Below, in pieces: positions 17,426 to 26,165 of a DNA stretch of 64,000 nucleotides. A program made the position numbers and the translations under genes. Numbering within the stretch: position 1 is the stretch's first letter; the number at the start of each line of letters is the position of its first letter. This DNA comes from Thalassotalea loyana (GTDB taxonomy: Bacteria; Pseudomonadota; Gammaproteobacteria; Enterobacterales; Alteromonadaceae), in assembly GCF_030161435.1 (NCBI RefSeq), contig NZ_BSSV01000006.1, positions 186,001 through 250,000 of the forward strand. Reading direction: 5' to 3'. Under the pieces are notes generated by a model. The model ran no database searches, was not told where the DNA came from, and worked only from the letters and a program-made list of their open reading frames with translations.

Positions 17426-18655
17426 TTAACCAAAAAACCAATAACAGACGCTAACGGCGGCTATCATGCCGGATAAATCAGCGATCAAACCACAAGTTAA
17501 CGCATGGCGAGAGTATTTTATTCCAACCGAACCAAAATATACGGCGAGTACATAAAACGTCGTTTCCGTGGAGCCCTGCATAATAGACGCTAAGCGACCT
17601 GCAAAGGAGTCTGCCCCATGATTGTTCATCGTTTCTATCATCATTGCTCGTGCGCCAGAACCACTTAATGGCTTAATAATTGCGGTAGGTAGTGCATCAA
17701 CAAATCGAGTGTCGAAACCTAGGAAACTCACTAAGACTCTAAAACTGTCGACAATCAATCCTAAGGCACCACTTGAGCGCAACATGCCAATAGCACATAA
17801 CATGGCAAGTAAATACGGTATAAGTTTGATAGAGATTGAAAAGCCTTCTTTGGCACCTTCTATAAAGGTTTCATAGACATCAACCTTACGCTTGAGCCCT
17901 ACTAGCACAAAACCTACAAGTGTTAAGAAAATAAGGCCATTACCAAGCAATGAAGATTGCTGAGCAAGCGCATCAGCAGACAACTGCATAAAATATAGAA
18001 TCAACGCAGCTACAATAGAAATCGCGCCAGCTAGATATAGAACGATTGTACGTTGTAACAGGTTAATCTTTTGAATCCATGCAACACTTACTAACCCTGC
18101 AATTGTCGAGCAAAATGTTGCCACTAAAATGGGTAAAAAGACATCGGTTGGATCAGCGGCCCCTTGTTGCGCTCGATACATAAATACCGCAATGGGAAAC
18201 AGCGTGACTGAAGAGGTATTTAATACTAAGAATAAGATTTGTGCGTTTGTCGCCGTATCTTTTTTGGGGTTTAGGGTTTGAAGATCCTGCATCGCTTTCA
18301 GGCCTAATGGCGTTGCCGCATTATCAAGCCCTAAGAAATTTGCCGATAAGTTCATCGTCATTGAACCGATTGCTGGATGGCCTTTAGGTACATCTGGCAT
18401 CAATTTAACGAATAACGGAGAAATAAAATGAGCTAATTTATCAATCAAGCCAGCGCGCTCGGCTATTTTCATCATGCCAAGCCAAAAACTCAGTATACCG
18501 ACTAAACCAATCGCAATATCAACGGTCAATTTAGACATACTAAAAATGCTTGCAATAACTTCTTCGAATATTAGCTGGTTGCCCAATGCAAAATACTGAA
18601 TAAGTGCAGCGACAAGTGCCACCACGAAAAACGCCGACCAAATGATGTTTAACAC
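17426..18655 (-). CDS. Fused SpmA/SpmB-type nucleoside-recognition (Gate) domain membrane protein
   Basis: A 409-residue inner-membrane protein with two Gate (nucleoside recognition) domains: the first includes IAERAGLIDKLAHFISPLF and MTMNLSANFLGLDNAATPLG, the second includes AMLCAIGMLRSSGALGLIV and LPTAIIKPLSGSGARAM. These are the hallmarks of spore maturation proteins A and B joined in one chain, common in non-sporulating gammaproteobacteria. The transported substrate is unknown and the name does not imply sporulation here. It is transcribed on the same strand as tatD but separated from it by about 400 bases. Confidence 0.82.
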   Translation of the reverse strand: MLNIIWSAFFVVALVAALIQYFALGNQLIFEEVIASIFSMSKLTVDIAIGLVGILSFWLGMMKIAERAGLIDKLAHFISPLFVKLMPDVPKGHPAIGSMTMNLSANFLGLDNAATPLGLKAMQDLQTLNPKKDTATNAQILFLVLNTSSVTLFPIAVFMYRAQQGAADPTDVFLPILVATFCSTIAGLVSVAWIQKINLLQRTIVLYLAGAISIVAALILYFMQLSADALAQQSSLLGNGLIFLTLVGFVLVGLKRKVDVYETFIEGAKEGFSISIKLIPYLLAMLCAIGMLRSSGALGLIVDSFRVLVSFLGFDTRFVDALPTAIIKPLSGSGARAMMIETMNNHGADSFAGRLASIMQGSTETTFYVLAVYFGSVGIKYSRHALTCGLIADLSGMIAAVSVCYWFFG

Positions 18656-18851
18656 GTTACTTTCACTAATTATTTTTTTTCATCATGACACAGGTAAAAA
18701 GAGATGCCAACTCGCTTCGATAAGCTCCTCGCTAGCCCTAGAACAACCTGTGAATAAGCTGTTTTTATGCCGTGCAAAGACTGAGTATAAGCTGTCAACA
18801 CAAATAAATATAAACCAATAAAAACAACAACTTAAATAAATAAAAAATAAA

Positions 18852-18880
18852 TTAGCGTAATCTAAATTTTACACTACACT
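18852..18880 (+). promoter_or_regulatory. Possible promoter for a plus-strand small RNA
   Basis: TTAGCG (18852-18857) and TACACT (18875-18880) are 17 bases apart. The -35 box is weak. It is proposed because a plus-strand terminator follows at 18971 with no plus-strand gene to serve. Confidence 0.3.
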
Positions 18881-18886
18881 TAAGTT

Positions 18887-19003
18887 ATCACTCGCTGTGA
18901 TTGGTTATTTTTCGTACAAGCATTTTTAAAGAGTTAATTAGCGCAAGGCTCACCATGAGCCATTCCCCTAGCCCGAAACAGGACTCGTTTCGGGCAATTT
19001 TTT
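18887..19003 (+). ncRNA. Candidate small RNA of about 117 nt
   Basis: Both flanking genes run on the minus strand, yet this spacer holds a plus-strand hairpin GGCTCA-CCA-TGAGCC (18947-18961) and then a strong terminator (GCCCGAAAC / GTTTCGGGC plus T tract, 18971-19003). A possible promoter lies just upstream. A very short frame starting at 18955 (19 codons, AAGG six bases upstream) overlaps the terminator and could instead be a leader-like peptide. No known small-RNA family was recognised. Confidence 0.35.
18971..19003 (+). terminator. Plus-strand rho-independent terminator
   Basis: GCCCGAAAC (18971-18979) and GTTTCGGGC (18987-18995) pair around a seven-base loop and are followed by AATTTTTT. 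On the minus strand there is no U tract. Confidence 0.75.
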
Positions 19004-19056
19004 GCCTGAAATAAATAGGATTAATTTAGGGCTTTATTGTTAACAGGCAAGTTAAC

Positions 19057-19821
19057 TTAAAACAGCAACTCTTTGAAATTTTTGGTTGTGATATCTGCGA
19101 TATGTTCTACAGATTGACCACGAATACTCGCTAGGTGCTTTGCAACTTCGACAACATAAGCTGGCTGATTCTGTTTGCCACGATACGGTACAGGTGCCAA
19201 ATAAGGTGAATCTGTTTCAATCAAGATACGATCATCGGGCACCTTCTTCGCGACTTCTCTAAGAGCAGATGCGTTTTTGAACGTGACAATGCCTGAAAAT
19301 GAAATATAAAAACCCATGTCAATCGCTTGCTTTGCCATGTCCCATGTTTCGGTAAAGCAATGCAATATTCCGCCTACATTCTGTGCATTTTCAGCACGCA
19401 TGATATCGAGTGTATCTTGCTGGGCATCGCGGGTGTGAATAATCAACGGCTTTTTAATTCTATTTGCAACTTGAATGTGTTTAACAAAAGAGTCTTTCTG
19501 AACATCTCTAGTTTCTGGCGCATAGTAATAGTCTAAGCCAGTTTCCCCAATAGCCACTACACGGTCTGTTTGCGCTAATTGGTAAAGATTTTCAGCGTCA
19601 ATCATTTCATCTTGGTTTAGTGGATGTGCACCACACGATAACCACACATTAGAAAATGATTGTGTTTTCTCAACCATTTTAGGAAATTCTTCAAGTGTCA
19701 CGCTAACACATAATAATTCAGAAACTTTTGCTTGTTGTGCGTTTTCTACTACTTGATTAAGGTTTTCATTAAATTCGGTTAAATCTAAGCGATCTAAATG
19801 ACAATGAGAGTCAATAAACAC
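19057..19821 (-). CDS. TatD-family metal-dependent hydrolase (YcfH-like)
   Basis: A 254-residue TIM-barrel hydrolase. The metal ligands of the TatD family are visible: DSHCHLD at 4-10, the glutamate in GETGLDYY near 93-100, histidines in IIHTRDA near 127-133 and LHCFTE near 153-158, and the aspartate in IETDSPYLAP near 202-211. TatD proteins have 3'-5' DNA/RNA exonuclease or related phosphoesterase activity. Its place at the end of the pabC-mltG-tmk-holB-pilZ run matches E. coli ycfH. The stop of the PilZ gene is ten bases upstream. Confidence 0.92.
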   Translation of the reverse strand: MFIDSHCHLDRLDLTEFNENLNQVVENAQQAKVSELLCVSVTLEEFPKMVEKTQSFSNVWLSCGAHPLNQDEMIDAENLYQLAQTDRVVAIGETGLDYYYAPETRDVQKDSFVKHIQVANRIKKPLIIHTRDAQQDTLDIMRAENAQNVGGILHCFTETWDMAKQAIDMGFYISFSGIVTFKNASALREVAKKVPDDRILIETDSPYLAPVPYRGKQNQPAYVVEVAKHLASIRGQSVEHIADITTKNFKELLF

Positions 19822-19831
19822 GATTTCTCCA

Positions 19832-20158
19832 CTACATCGATAGGGTTGGATCAGAACTATTTAGTAATCTGCCAATAGCTGTTTCAATTTGACCGCGAAT
19901 ATTATCTGGATCTTCTTCAAATGCAACACCTAAGCCCGCTGGTGTACCATTTTGTGCACCAGGAGGTGTTACCCAACACACCTTGCCAATCACTTCAGAG
20001 GATTCCAACGCATCTGGTAATGTAACCTCAAGTTTTACTTGAGTACCAAGCTCAAGTAATTCGGTTGTGCGCACAAATACACCACCATTTTTCAAAAATG
20101 GCATGTAAGATAAATATAATTCTCGCTCTGAAGGATATTCTAAAAGCATATTCTCCAT
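19832..20158 (-). CDS. PilZ-domain protein
   Basis: A 108-residue protein consisting essentially of one PilZ domain, the type found between holB and tatD in many gammaproteobacteria and named after the type IV pilus assembly protein. This type usually lacks the full RxxxR and DxSxxG cyclic-di-GMP motifs, and neither is clear here. VFVRTTELLELGTQVKLEV and GLGVAFEEDP form the core. The start is set at MENMLLEY because AAGGAG lies six bases upstream; an in-frame ATG 18 bases earlier has no such signal. It is co-oriented and close to holB. Confidence 0.82.
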   Translation of the reverse strand: MENMLLEYPSERELYLSYMPFLKNGGVFVRTTELLELGTQVKLEVTLPDALESSEVIGKVCWVTPPGAQNGTPAGLGVAFEEDPDNIRGQIETAIGRLLNSSDPTLSM

Positions 20159-20184
20159 GAGATACTCCTTTTGCATTTCAGCCT

Positions 20185-21114
20185 CTATTTATTATTAAGC
20201 AGTTGCTGTACTGAAATTAAAAACTTCTCTGTTTGTAATTGCTTATTGGTTTGCACTTGTTGGCAAAGCGCTAATAAAGATAATAATAACGTGTTTACCT
20301 GCAACAATGAAGTTGTAGTCACTTTAGATTTTACGCCTTGGTATTGTGCGTGCAATTCATCTGCATACCAGCCACTTTCTTGCCTTATTAATTTTGCGAT
20401 AACTTGGTATAAAAAATTTAAGCCATATTCAGATTGAGTTAATTCTTGTGCAAGCATCATAGGCGAATACGTACCACAGAAAAACGCTAAAATATGCCCT
20501 TCTATTTCACGATAGTCTTGGGCGATTTCCTCAGACGTTAACTGAGGAAGATGTGTTAAGTTCAAGTATGGGTCATTGTCGTTCAACTGATATAAATCAG
20601 CTAATTGCCCCCCGACATAAGGCTTAATATCTATGGTTTGACAGCGACTGATAATCGTTTCAAGCAGCTGATGTTTTTTGTCTGTCAGTAGCAAAAGTAT
20701 AGAGCTAGCGCTTGGTTCCTCTAAGGTCTTAAGTAACGCGTTACTCGCAGAAACATTCATTTTATCTGCTGCATGGATAATTACGACTTGTTTAGCGCCT
20801 AGCTGCGGAGTCTTTTGCAAGTATTGGGTAACAACACGCACTTCATCGACTTTATGAGTGTCGCCTTCGGCTTGTAGCTCATAAATATCTGGATAGGTAT
20901 CACTATCAATTAGCAAACAGTGTTTACATTTTCCACATGGCATGAGCTTGTCATTTTGTGGCTCAGGCGACAGGCAAGAAATAACGCCAGTTAGCCACTT
21001 TGCCAATTGAGACTTACCCGACTGACGCACACCATTTAGTAATAACGCATGAGGTAACCTGCCTTGATTAAGCTGATGTGATAATTGTTTTTGATGCTCA
21101 ACTAACCAGTTCAA
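20185..21114 (-). CDS. holB: DNA polymerase III subunit delta'
   Basis: A 309-residue clamp-loader subunit. The N-terminal AAA+ domain keeps a modified P-loop (GVRQSGKSQLAK) and a zinc-binding module with cysteines in CLSPE and CGKCKHC (about residues 47-66). The Walker-B-like VVIIHAADKMN and the sensor-1 region EEPSASSILLLLT follow. The stop is 26 bases from the PilZ start and the gene begins 15 bases after tmk, so it is in one operon. It is part of the replicative polymerase complex in the cytosol. Confidence 0.94.
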   Translation of the reverse strand: MNWLVEHQKQLSHQLNQGRLPHALLLNGVRQSGKSQLAKWLTGVISCLSPEPQNDKLMPCGKCKHCLLIDSDTYPDIYELQAEGDTHKVDEVRVVTQYLQKTPQLGAKQVVIIHAADKMNVSASNALLKTLEEPSASSILLLLTDKKHQLLETIISRCQTIDIKPYVGGQLADLYQLNDNDPYLNLTHLPQLTSEEIAQDYREIEGHILAFFCGTYSPMMLAQELTQSEYGLNFLYQVIAKLIRQESGWYADELHAQYQGVKSKVTTTSLLQVNTLLLSLLALCQQVQTNKQLQTEKFLISVQQLLNNK

Positions 21115-21129
21115 AAGTAAAAACCTACA

Positions 21130-21759
21130 TTACAATGATGAGATAAATTGTTGAACAATTGATTCTATGTCTGCATGAACTTTTGCCATATCCTGACTTG
21201 CATCAACTGTCTTGATCGTAGAATCGTTAGACGCAATCGATAGATACTTAGCTCGAGTACGCTCAAAAAAGGATAACGCTTCAAGCTCTATTCTGTCGAG
21301 TTCGCCACGCGCTCTCGCCCGTGTTAACCCTATTTTTGGATCTATATCCAAATAAATAGTTAAATCAGGTTTAAAGCCTTTTAGGGTAGCGTTAGCGATC
21401 GCGTTCATGACGTCATCTGGAATTTGTCGGCCACCGCCTTGATATGCGCGAGAAGACAGATCGTGACGATCACCAATCATCCACTTGCCCGTGGCTAAGC
21501 ATGGTTTAATTTTATTTGCCAATAACTGACTGCGCGCTGCGTACATGAGTAACAACTCTGTTTCTTCGGTGACAGTCTCTTCATGATCCGCTGATTTAAC
21601 AATCTCTCTCAATCGTTCCGCAAGCACAGTACCACCAGGCTCTCTAGTTTTATCATACTCAATTCCAGCTCGAGTTAGCGCTTGTTCTATTACTGAAATT
21701 GCCGATGATTTACCTGCGCCTTCAAGCCCCTCTATGACGATAAACTTTCCTAATGACAT
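21130..21759 (-). CDS. tmk: Thymidylate kinase
   Basis: A 209-residue P-loop kinase that phosphorylates dTMP to dTDP. The P-loop GLEGAGKSS is at 10-18, the DR(H/Y) motif appears as [16 protein letters not shown] near 96-111, and the LID region [10 protein letters not shown] near 147-156 marks an E. coli-like type II enzyme. It sits in the conserved mltG-tmk-holB order with 22 bases to the upstream gene. Confidence 0.96.
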   Translation of the reverse strand: MSLGKFIVIEGLEGAGKSSAISVIEQALTRAGIEYDKTREPGGTVLAERLREIVKSADHEETVTEETELLLMYAARSQLLANKIKPCLATGKWMIGDRHDLSSRAYQGGGRQIPDDVMNAIANATLKGFKPDLTIYLDIDPKIGLTRARARGELDRIELEALSFFERTRAKYLSIASNDSTIKTVDASQDMAKVHADIESIVQQFISSL

Positions 21760-21781
21760 ATCTTATTTTTACCTAAACTCA

Positions 21782-22798
21782 CTATTGACCAAGTTGGTAC
21801 TTAGCAACAGCTTTATTGTGCTCTTTTAATGTTTTTGAAAATTGATGCCAACCATTTCCTTTGCTCACAAAGTAATAGTAATCTGAGCTTGCAGGGTTTA
21901 ACGTTGCATCAATTGCAGTTTTACCAGGCATTGCGATAGGTGTTGGTGGCAAACCATTTATTCTGTAGGTATTGTACCTTGTTTTTTGTCTCAAGTGTGC
22001 ACGTGTAATGTCACCTCGATATACGTCACCTAAACCATAAATAACGGTTGGATCAGTTTGCAGTCGCATGTTTGTATTCAATCGATTAACAAAAACCGAC
22101 GAAATTAACGGTTGCTCCTCAACCTGCCCTGTTTCTTTCTCAATGATGGATGCCATGATAAGTGCTTCATACGCTGTTTTGTAAGGTACTGACTCATCAC
22201 GCTTTTCCCAAGCGCTTGTTATATAAGCCTCCATCTTAGCTTGCGCACGTTTAAGGATTTCTAGATCCTTTGTGCCTGCTGTATATGCGTATGTTTCTGG
22301 AAATAACAAGCCTTCTGGACTTTCTTTATCTATTGATAGTTTTTGATTAATGCTCTGTATATCGCTACTGGCAAGGCTATGCTCTAGATAGGGAGCGTTA
22401 TTCATTATTTCGAGCCAATCGGTAAACTTGGAGCCTTCAATAAAGGTAATTTTAAATTGATGCTCCTTACCAGACACTATCATAGTGATAGTTTCAAGCA
22501 ATGTTTGGGCAGGCTTTATCAAATAAACCCCCTCTTTAACTGCAGTGAGTTCAGGGTTTAACCGGGTGTAGACCTTTAACCAAAAACGATTATCAATCCA
22601 ACCATTTTGTTCAAATGATTTAGCAATTTTTCGGCTTGACTGGCCCTTTTTAACTTCAAATAACGTTTCATTCTTTAATGTAAGTGGCTGATTGACTTGA
22701 TAAGCACCATACTGAACAACCCCTACAACACCAATAATTGCAATTAGCGCAAGTGCAACAACGGAAATGGCTATGGTTTTCATATTAACTAACTTCAT
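21782..22798 (-). CDS. mltG: Endolytic peptidoglycan transglycosylase MltG
   Basis: A 338-residue YceG-like protein with one N-terminal membrane anchor (about 8-30) and a periplasmic catalytic part. It cuts nascent glycan strands and so limits their length. The catalytic glutamate lies in ASIIEKETG near 219-227, followed by RLQTDPTVIYGLG. A LysM-like subdomain is near 40-100. The ATG at 22798 overlaps the end of pabC by 14 bases, implying translational coupling; an in-frame ATG five codons later (MKTIAIS) is an alternative start. Confidence 0.94.
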   Translation of the reverse strand: MKLVNMKTIAISVVALALIAIIGVVGVVQYGAYQVNQPLTLKNETLFEVKKGQSSRKIAKSFEQNGWIDNRFWLKVYTRLNPELTAVKEGVYLIKPAQTLLETITMIVSGKEHQFKITFIEGSKFTDWLEIMNNAPYLEHSLASSDIQSINQKLSIDKESPEGLLFPETYAYTAGTKDLEILKRAQAKMEAYITSAWEKRDESVPYKTAYEALIMASIIEKETGQVEEQPLISSVFVNRLNTNMRLQTDPTVIYGLGDVYRGDITRAHLRQKTRYNTYRINGLPPTPIAMPGKTAIDATLNPASSDYYYFVSKGNGWHQFSKTLKEHNKAVAKYQLGQ

Positions 22799-23594
22799 TT
22801 AAGTAAGATATAAATGGACGACAGACCTCTATCGAAAGCGCCTTGCCCTCAAAACTTGAAATAGGAACGGCTGGCATTAAGCAATTAGTTAACAATATAG
22901 CTTGAATGTTTACAAGCTCAGCTTGTTGAACATCACGTACCTTGATTTGGGGATACTGTGCCAATAAAACCTGCCTTGAAAGTCCGTCAACGCCGGATTT
23001 GTCGAGCTTAGGTGTCACCCATTCATTGTTGATCAACAGGAACACGTTACTTGATATCGACTCAATTAAGTTATCGAGCTCATTGAATGCAAGTAAGTCT
23101 TGATACTCAGTAGATGCTACTTCATTTTTGAGAAGGACTTGCTCTAAGCGATTAGTATGTTTAAGTCCTGCTAAGGCTGAGTTAATACCGAGGCGAGTTT
23201 TGGCAACACCGATCGATATTCCCTTTTCTTGCCACTCGAAATAATGAGAAGGAAATTCATTAACATATATCAATATATTAGCTGTGCAATCGTCAGCACG
23301 AGCGTACGCTTTACTCTGTTGACCTGCAGAAATAATTACTTTCAGTGTTGCGTGTTGATAATTTTTAGCGACATGGCTTAACTCGTCAGTTAACAAACTC
23401 CAGTCAACACCTGTGATCATGATCTTTTGACAAGCATTTCTTAACCTGTCGATATGACGATTTAACCAAACGACTTCGCCACCTGCTATTTTTGCAGTGG
23501 TAAATACGCCATCGCCATATTGAATGGTGCGTTCATTAATAGAAACATGGTCAACTTGCTGACCATTAACAGAGCTAAATAACATCTTTGACAT
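22785..23594 (-). CDS. pabC: Aminodeoxychorismate lyase
   Basis: A 269-residue class IV PLP enzyme that converts 4-amino-4-deoxychorismate to 4-aminobenzoate for folate synthesis. The PLP lysine is K145 in LKHTNRL, with the early RTIQYGDGVFTT motif (22-33) and the late SSNVFLL stretch. Its position between fabF and mltG is the conserved gammaproteobacterial one. Its ATG directly abuts the T tract of the fabF terminator, so no normal ribosome-binding site is present; a second ATG three codons on is possible. Confidence 0.93.
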   Translation of the reverse strand: MSKMLFSSVNGQQVDHVSINERTIQYGDGVFTTAKIAGGEVVWLNRHIDRLRNACQKIMITGVDWSLLTDELSHVAKNYQHATLKVIISAGQQSKAYARADDCTANILIYVNEFPSHYFEWQEKGISIGVAKTRLGINSALAGLKHTNRLEQVLLKNEVASTEYQDLLAFNELDNLIESISSNVFLLINNEWVTPKLDKSGVDGLSRQVLLAQYPQIKVRDVQQAELVNIQAILLTNCLMPAVPISSFEGKALSIEVCRPFISYLNEVS

Positions 23595-23630
23595 AAAAAA
23601 GCCTAAATACTGATGCTAGTATTTAGGCTT
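23595..23630 (-). terminator. Terminator after fabF, abutting the pabC start codon
   Basis: GCCTAAATACT (23601-23611) and AGTATTTAGGC (23618-23628) make an 11-bp stem; on the minus strand it is followed by six U, then immediately by the pabC ATG. Confidence 0.85.
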
Positions 23631-23671
23631 AAGATTTTGAATTCAAGCAATTATTTGCTTAATCGACGGTT

Positions 23672-24907
23672 TTAGATTTTTTTGAACAATAAAGAACCGT
23701 TCGTACCACCAAAACCAAACGAATTACACAACGCATATTCAAAATTTACGTCACGAGCACCATCTTTAATGAAGTCAAGATCGCAAGCTTCATCTTGGTT
23801 TTCAATATTTATCGTTGGCGGCACTTTGCCTTCAGCAATGGCTTGCACAGTAAAAATAGCTTCAACTGCACCCGCAGCACCTAACAGGTGACCTGTCATT
23901 GATTTAGTGGAGCCAACCATCACATCTTTCGAGTGCTGCCCGAAGATCGATTTAACAGCGCTTGCTTCAGCGACATCGCCCGCTGGCGTCGATGTACCAT
24001 GTGCATTGATATAACCAATTTCTTCGGCATTTAATTTAGCATCTTTTAATGCATTTGCCATGGCTTGCGCAGCGCCTGCGCCATCTTCTGGAGGTGACGT
24101 CATGTGATACGCATCGCCACTCATACCAAAACCTACAAGTTCAGCGTAAATTGTCGCCCCACGCGCTTTAGCATGTTCGTACTCTTCAACAACGACAACA
24201 CCTGCACCATCGCTTAATACAAAACCATCACGGTCTTTATCCCAAGGGCGAGATGCGGTTTGAGGTGAATCATTTCTTGTTGATAAAGCACGTGCTGCCG
24301 CGAAGCCACCAATACCTAATTCCGTAGACGCTTTTTCAGCACCACCGGCTAACATCGCATCTGCATCACCATGTGCAATCATTCTTGCCGCATGGCCAAT
24401 ATTATGAACACCTGATGTACAAGCAGTTACAATCGCGATGTTTGGTCCTTTCAAGCCATGTTTGATAGATAACTGGCCTGCTACCATGTTTAGAATTGTA
24501 GAAGGACAGAAAAATGGTGATAACTTTCTCACGCCACCAGCCAAGTATTTTTTATGGTTTTCTTCAATTAAAGTTAAACCACCAATACCTGAACCGATTG
24601 CAACACCAATACGGCTTGCATTTTCGTCTGTCACTTCTAATCCAGAATGCTCTATCGCTTGCGTGCCCGCTGCAATACCATACTGGATAAATAAATCCAT
24701 TTTTTTAGCATCTTTACGAGAGATACCATAATCTTCGCCGTTGAAGTCTTTGACTAGACCAGCGAATTTTGTTGTGAAGTTTGAAACATCAAAATGATCA
24801 ATATAATCAATACCGCTTTTACCAAGCAGTAAGTTTTCCCATGTACTTTGAGCAGTGTTCCCTAGTGGGGATAACATACCAAAACCGGTAACTACAACAC
24901 GACGCAT
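23672..24907 (-). CDS. fabF: 3-oxoacyl-ACP synthase II
   Basis: A 411-residue beta-ketoacyl-ACP synthase that elongates fatty acids and controls the temperature-dependent 16:1 to 18:1 step in E. coli. The Cys-His-His triad is visible: C163 in TACTSG, the histidine in [11 protein letters not shown] near 303, and the histidine in [12 protein letters not shown] near 340. [12 protein letters not shown] ends the chain. It follows acpP after a hairpin and precedes pabC. Confidence 0.96.
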   Translation of the reverse strand: MRRVVVTGFGMLSPLGNTAQSTWENLLLGKSGIDYIDHFDVSNFTTKFAGLVKDFNGEDYGISRKDAKKMDLFIQYGIAAGTQAIEHSGLEVTDENASRIGVAIGSGIGGLTLIEENHKKYLAGGVRKLSPFFCPSTILNMVAGQLSIKHGLKGPNIAIVTACTSGVHNIGHAARMIAHGDADAMLAGGAEKASTELGIGGFAAARALSTRNDSPQTASRPWDKDRDGFVLSDGAGVVVVEEYEHAKARGATIYAELVGFGMSGDAYHMTSPPEDGAGAAQAMANALKDAKLNAEEIGYINAHGTSTPAGDVAEASAVKSIFGQHSKDVMVGSTKSMTGHLLGAAGAVEAIFTVQAIAEGKVPPTINIENQDEACDLDFIKDGARDVNFEYALCNSFGFGGTNGSLLFKKI

Positions 24908-24990
24908 TGGCTGAGTTGCCTCCGATAGATTTGAAAATTAGAAAGGTTATACGGCTTGCCTTCATATTAGGTTTACAAAGGCCAGAAACA

Positions 24991-25016
24991 AATCAGGCGG
25001 TTAATACCGCCTGATT
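24991..25016 (-). terminator. Strong hairpin between acpP and fabF
   Basis: AATCAGGCGGT and ACCGCCTGATT form an 11-bp perfect stem with a four-base loop, ten bases past the acpP stop. The following minus-strand sequence is TGTTTCTGG, so termination is probably partial, which would favour excess acpP transcript. Confidence 0.7.
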
Positions 25017-25025
25017 CTTTAATTC

Positions 25026-25259
25026 TTATTGATTCGCTTTAACGTAATCAACTGCAGCTTGAACTGTTGTAATCTTCTCAGCTTCTTCATCTGGGATTTC
25101 AGTGTCAAACTCTTCTTCTAACGCCATAACTAATTCAACTGTGTCTAATGAATCAGCACCTAAGTCGTCAACGAAAGATGAATCTAATTTTACTTCATCT
25201 TCACTCACACCTAATTGCTCAACAGTGATTTTTTTTACGCGTTCTTCGATAGTACTCAT
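25026..25259 (-). CDS. acpP: Acyl carrier protein
   Basis: A 77-residue acidic four-helix protein that carries acyl chains on a 4'-phosphopantetheine. The attachment serine is S37 in the invariant [18 protein letters not shown]. Length and sequence are nearly standard for gammaproteobacteria. It sits between fabG and fabF, as in E. coli. Confidence 0.98.
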   Translation of the reverse strand: MSTIEERVKKITVEQLGVSEDEVKLDSSFVDDLGADSLDTVELVMALEEEFDTEIPDEEAEKITTVQAAVDYVKANQ

Positions 25260-25423
25260 TTTGTTTCCTTTACTAGAAAATGCAATTTTTTAATTGCGGG
25301 TAGTTTATTCGTCAACAGGTGGCCATGCAAGTTAATAGTTTTGCTTTTTCGTCTGGTCAAACCTGTTATTGATTGTTTTGTATACCTTAAACCAACCTTT
25401 CGTTGATTAAAACTACAAAACGA

Positions 25424-26158
25424 TTAAACCATATACATGCCGCCATTGACATGTAATGTTTCGCCAGTGATGTACGCAGCCGCATCAGATGCTAAAAACG
25501 TTACAGCACTTGCAATTTCTTCTGGCTTACCTAAACGATTTGCAGGTACTTGAGAGAAAATTCCCTCTTTTTGCTCATCCGTTAAGGTTTGGGTCATATC
25601 CGTATCAATAAAGCCCGGTGCAACAGTATTAACTGTAATGCCACGAGATGCAACTTCTCTTGCTAATGATTTAGTAAAGCCAATTAAACCCGCTTTTGCT
25701 GTAGCGTAGTTTACTTGGCCAGCGTTACCCATAGTACCAACAACTGAACCAATGTTGATAATACGGCCATTACGCTTTTTCATCATCGGGCGTAAAACAT
25801 TTTTCGAAATCTTAAAGATAGAAGAAAGGTTAGTATCGATGATGTCATCCCACTCTTCATCTTTCATTCGCATGAAAATATTATCACGCGTAATACCCGC
25901 ATTGTTTACAAGAATATCGATACCGCCAAAGCGCTCTTTGACCACAGCAAATAATGATTCGATTGATTCATTTTCTGTGACGTTTAACACTAAACCGTTA
26001 CCTTCACCCAAATAATCGCTGATACGAGCTGCACCAGATTCAGATGTTGCAGTACCTAAAACAGTAGCACCCTGCTCTTTTAATTGTGTCGCGATCGCTT
26101 TACCAATACCACGACTCGCACCTGTAACGAGTGCAACTTTACCTTCTAATGAAAACAT
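25424..26158 (-). CDS. fabG: 3-oxoacyl-ACP reductase
   Basis: A 244-residue short-chain dehydrogenase that reduces 3-ketoacyl-ACP with NADPH. The nucleotide-binding GASRGIGKAIA is at 14-24, NNAGITRDN near 86-94, the catalytic serine in INIGSVVG near 138, and the YATAK tyrosine-lysine pair near 151-155. The C-terminal GETLHVNGGMYM is standard. It lies seven bases after fabD and is cotranscribed with it. Confidence 0.97.
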   Translation of the reverse strand: MFSLEGKVALVTGASRGIGKAIATQLKEQGATVLGTATSESGAARISDYLGEGNGLVLNVTENESIESLFAVVKERFGGIDILVNNAGITRDNIFMRMKDEEWDDIIDTNLSSIFKISKNVLRPMMKKRNGRIINIGSVVGTMGNAGQVNYATAKAGLIGFTKSLAREVASRGITVNTVAPGFIDTDMTQTLTDEQKEGIFSQVPANRLGKPEEIASAVTFLASDAAAYITGETLHVNGGMYMV

Positions 26159-26165
26159 TGTTCAC

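Noticed and set aside
17426-18655. A sporulation function for the SpmA/SpmB-type protein
   Set aside because: The window is clearly gammaproteobacterial with an outer membrane and LPS genes; the Gate-domain family is widespread outside spore formers.
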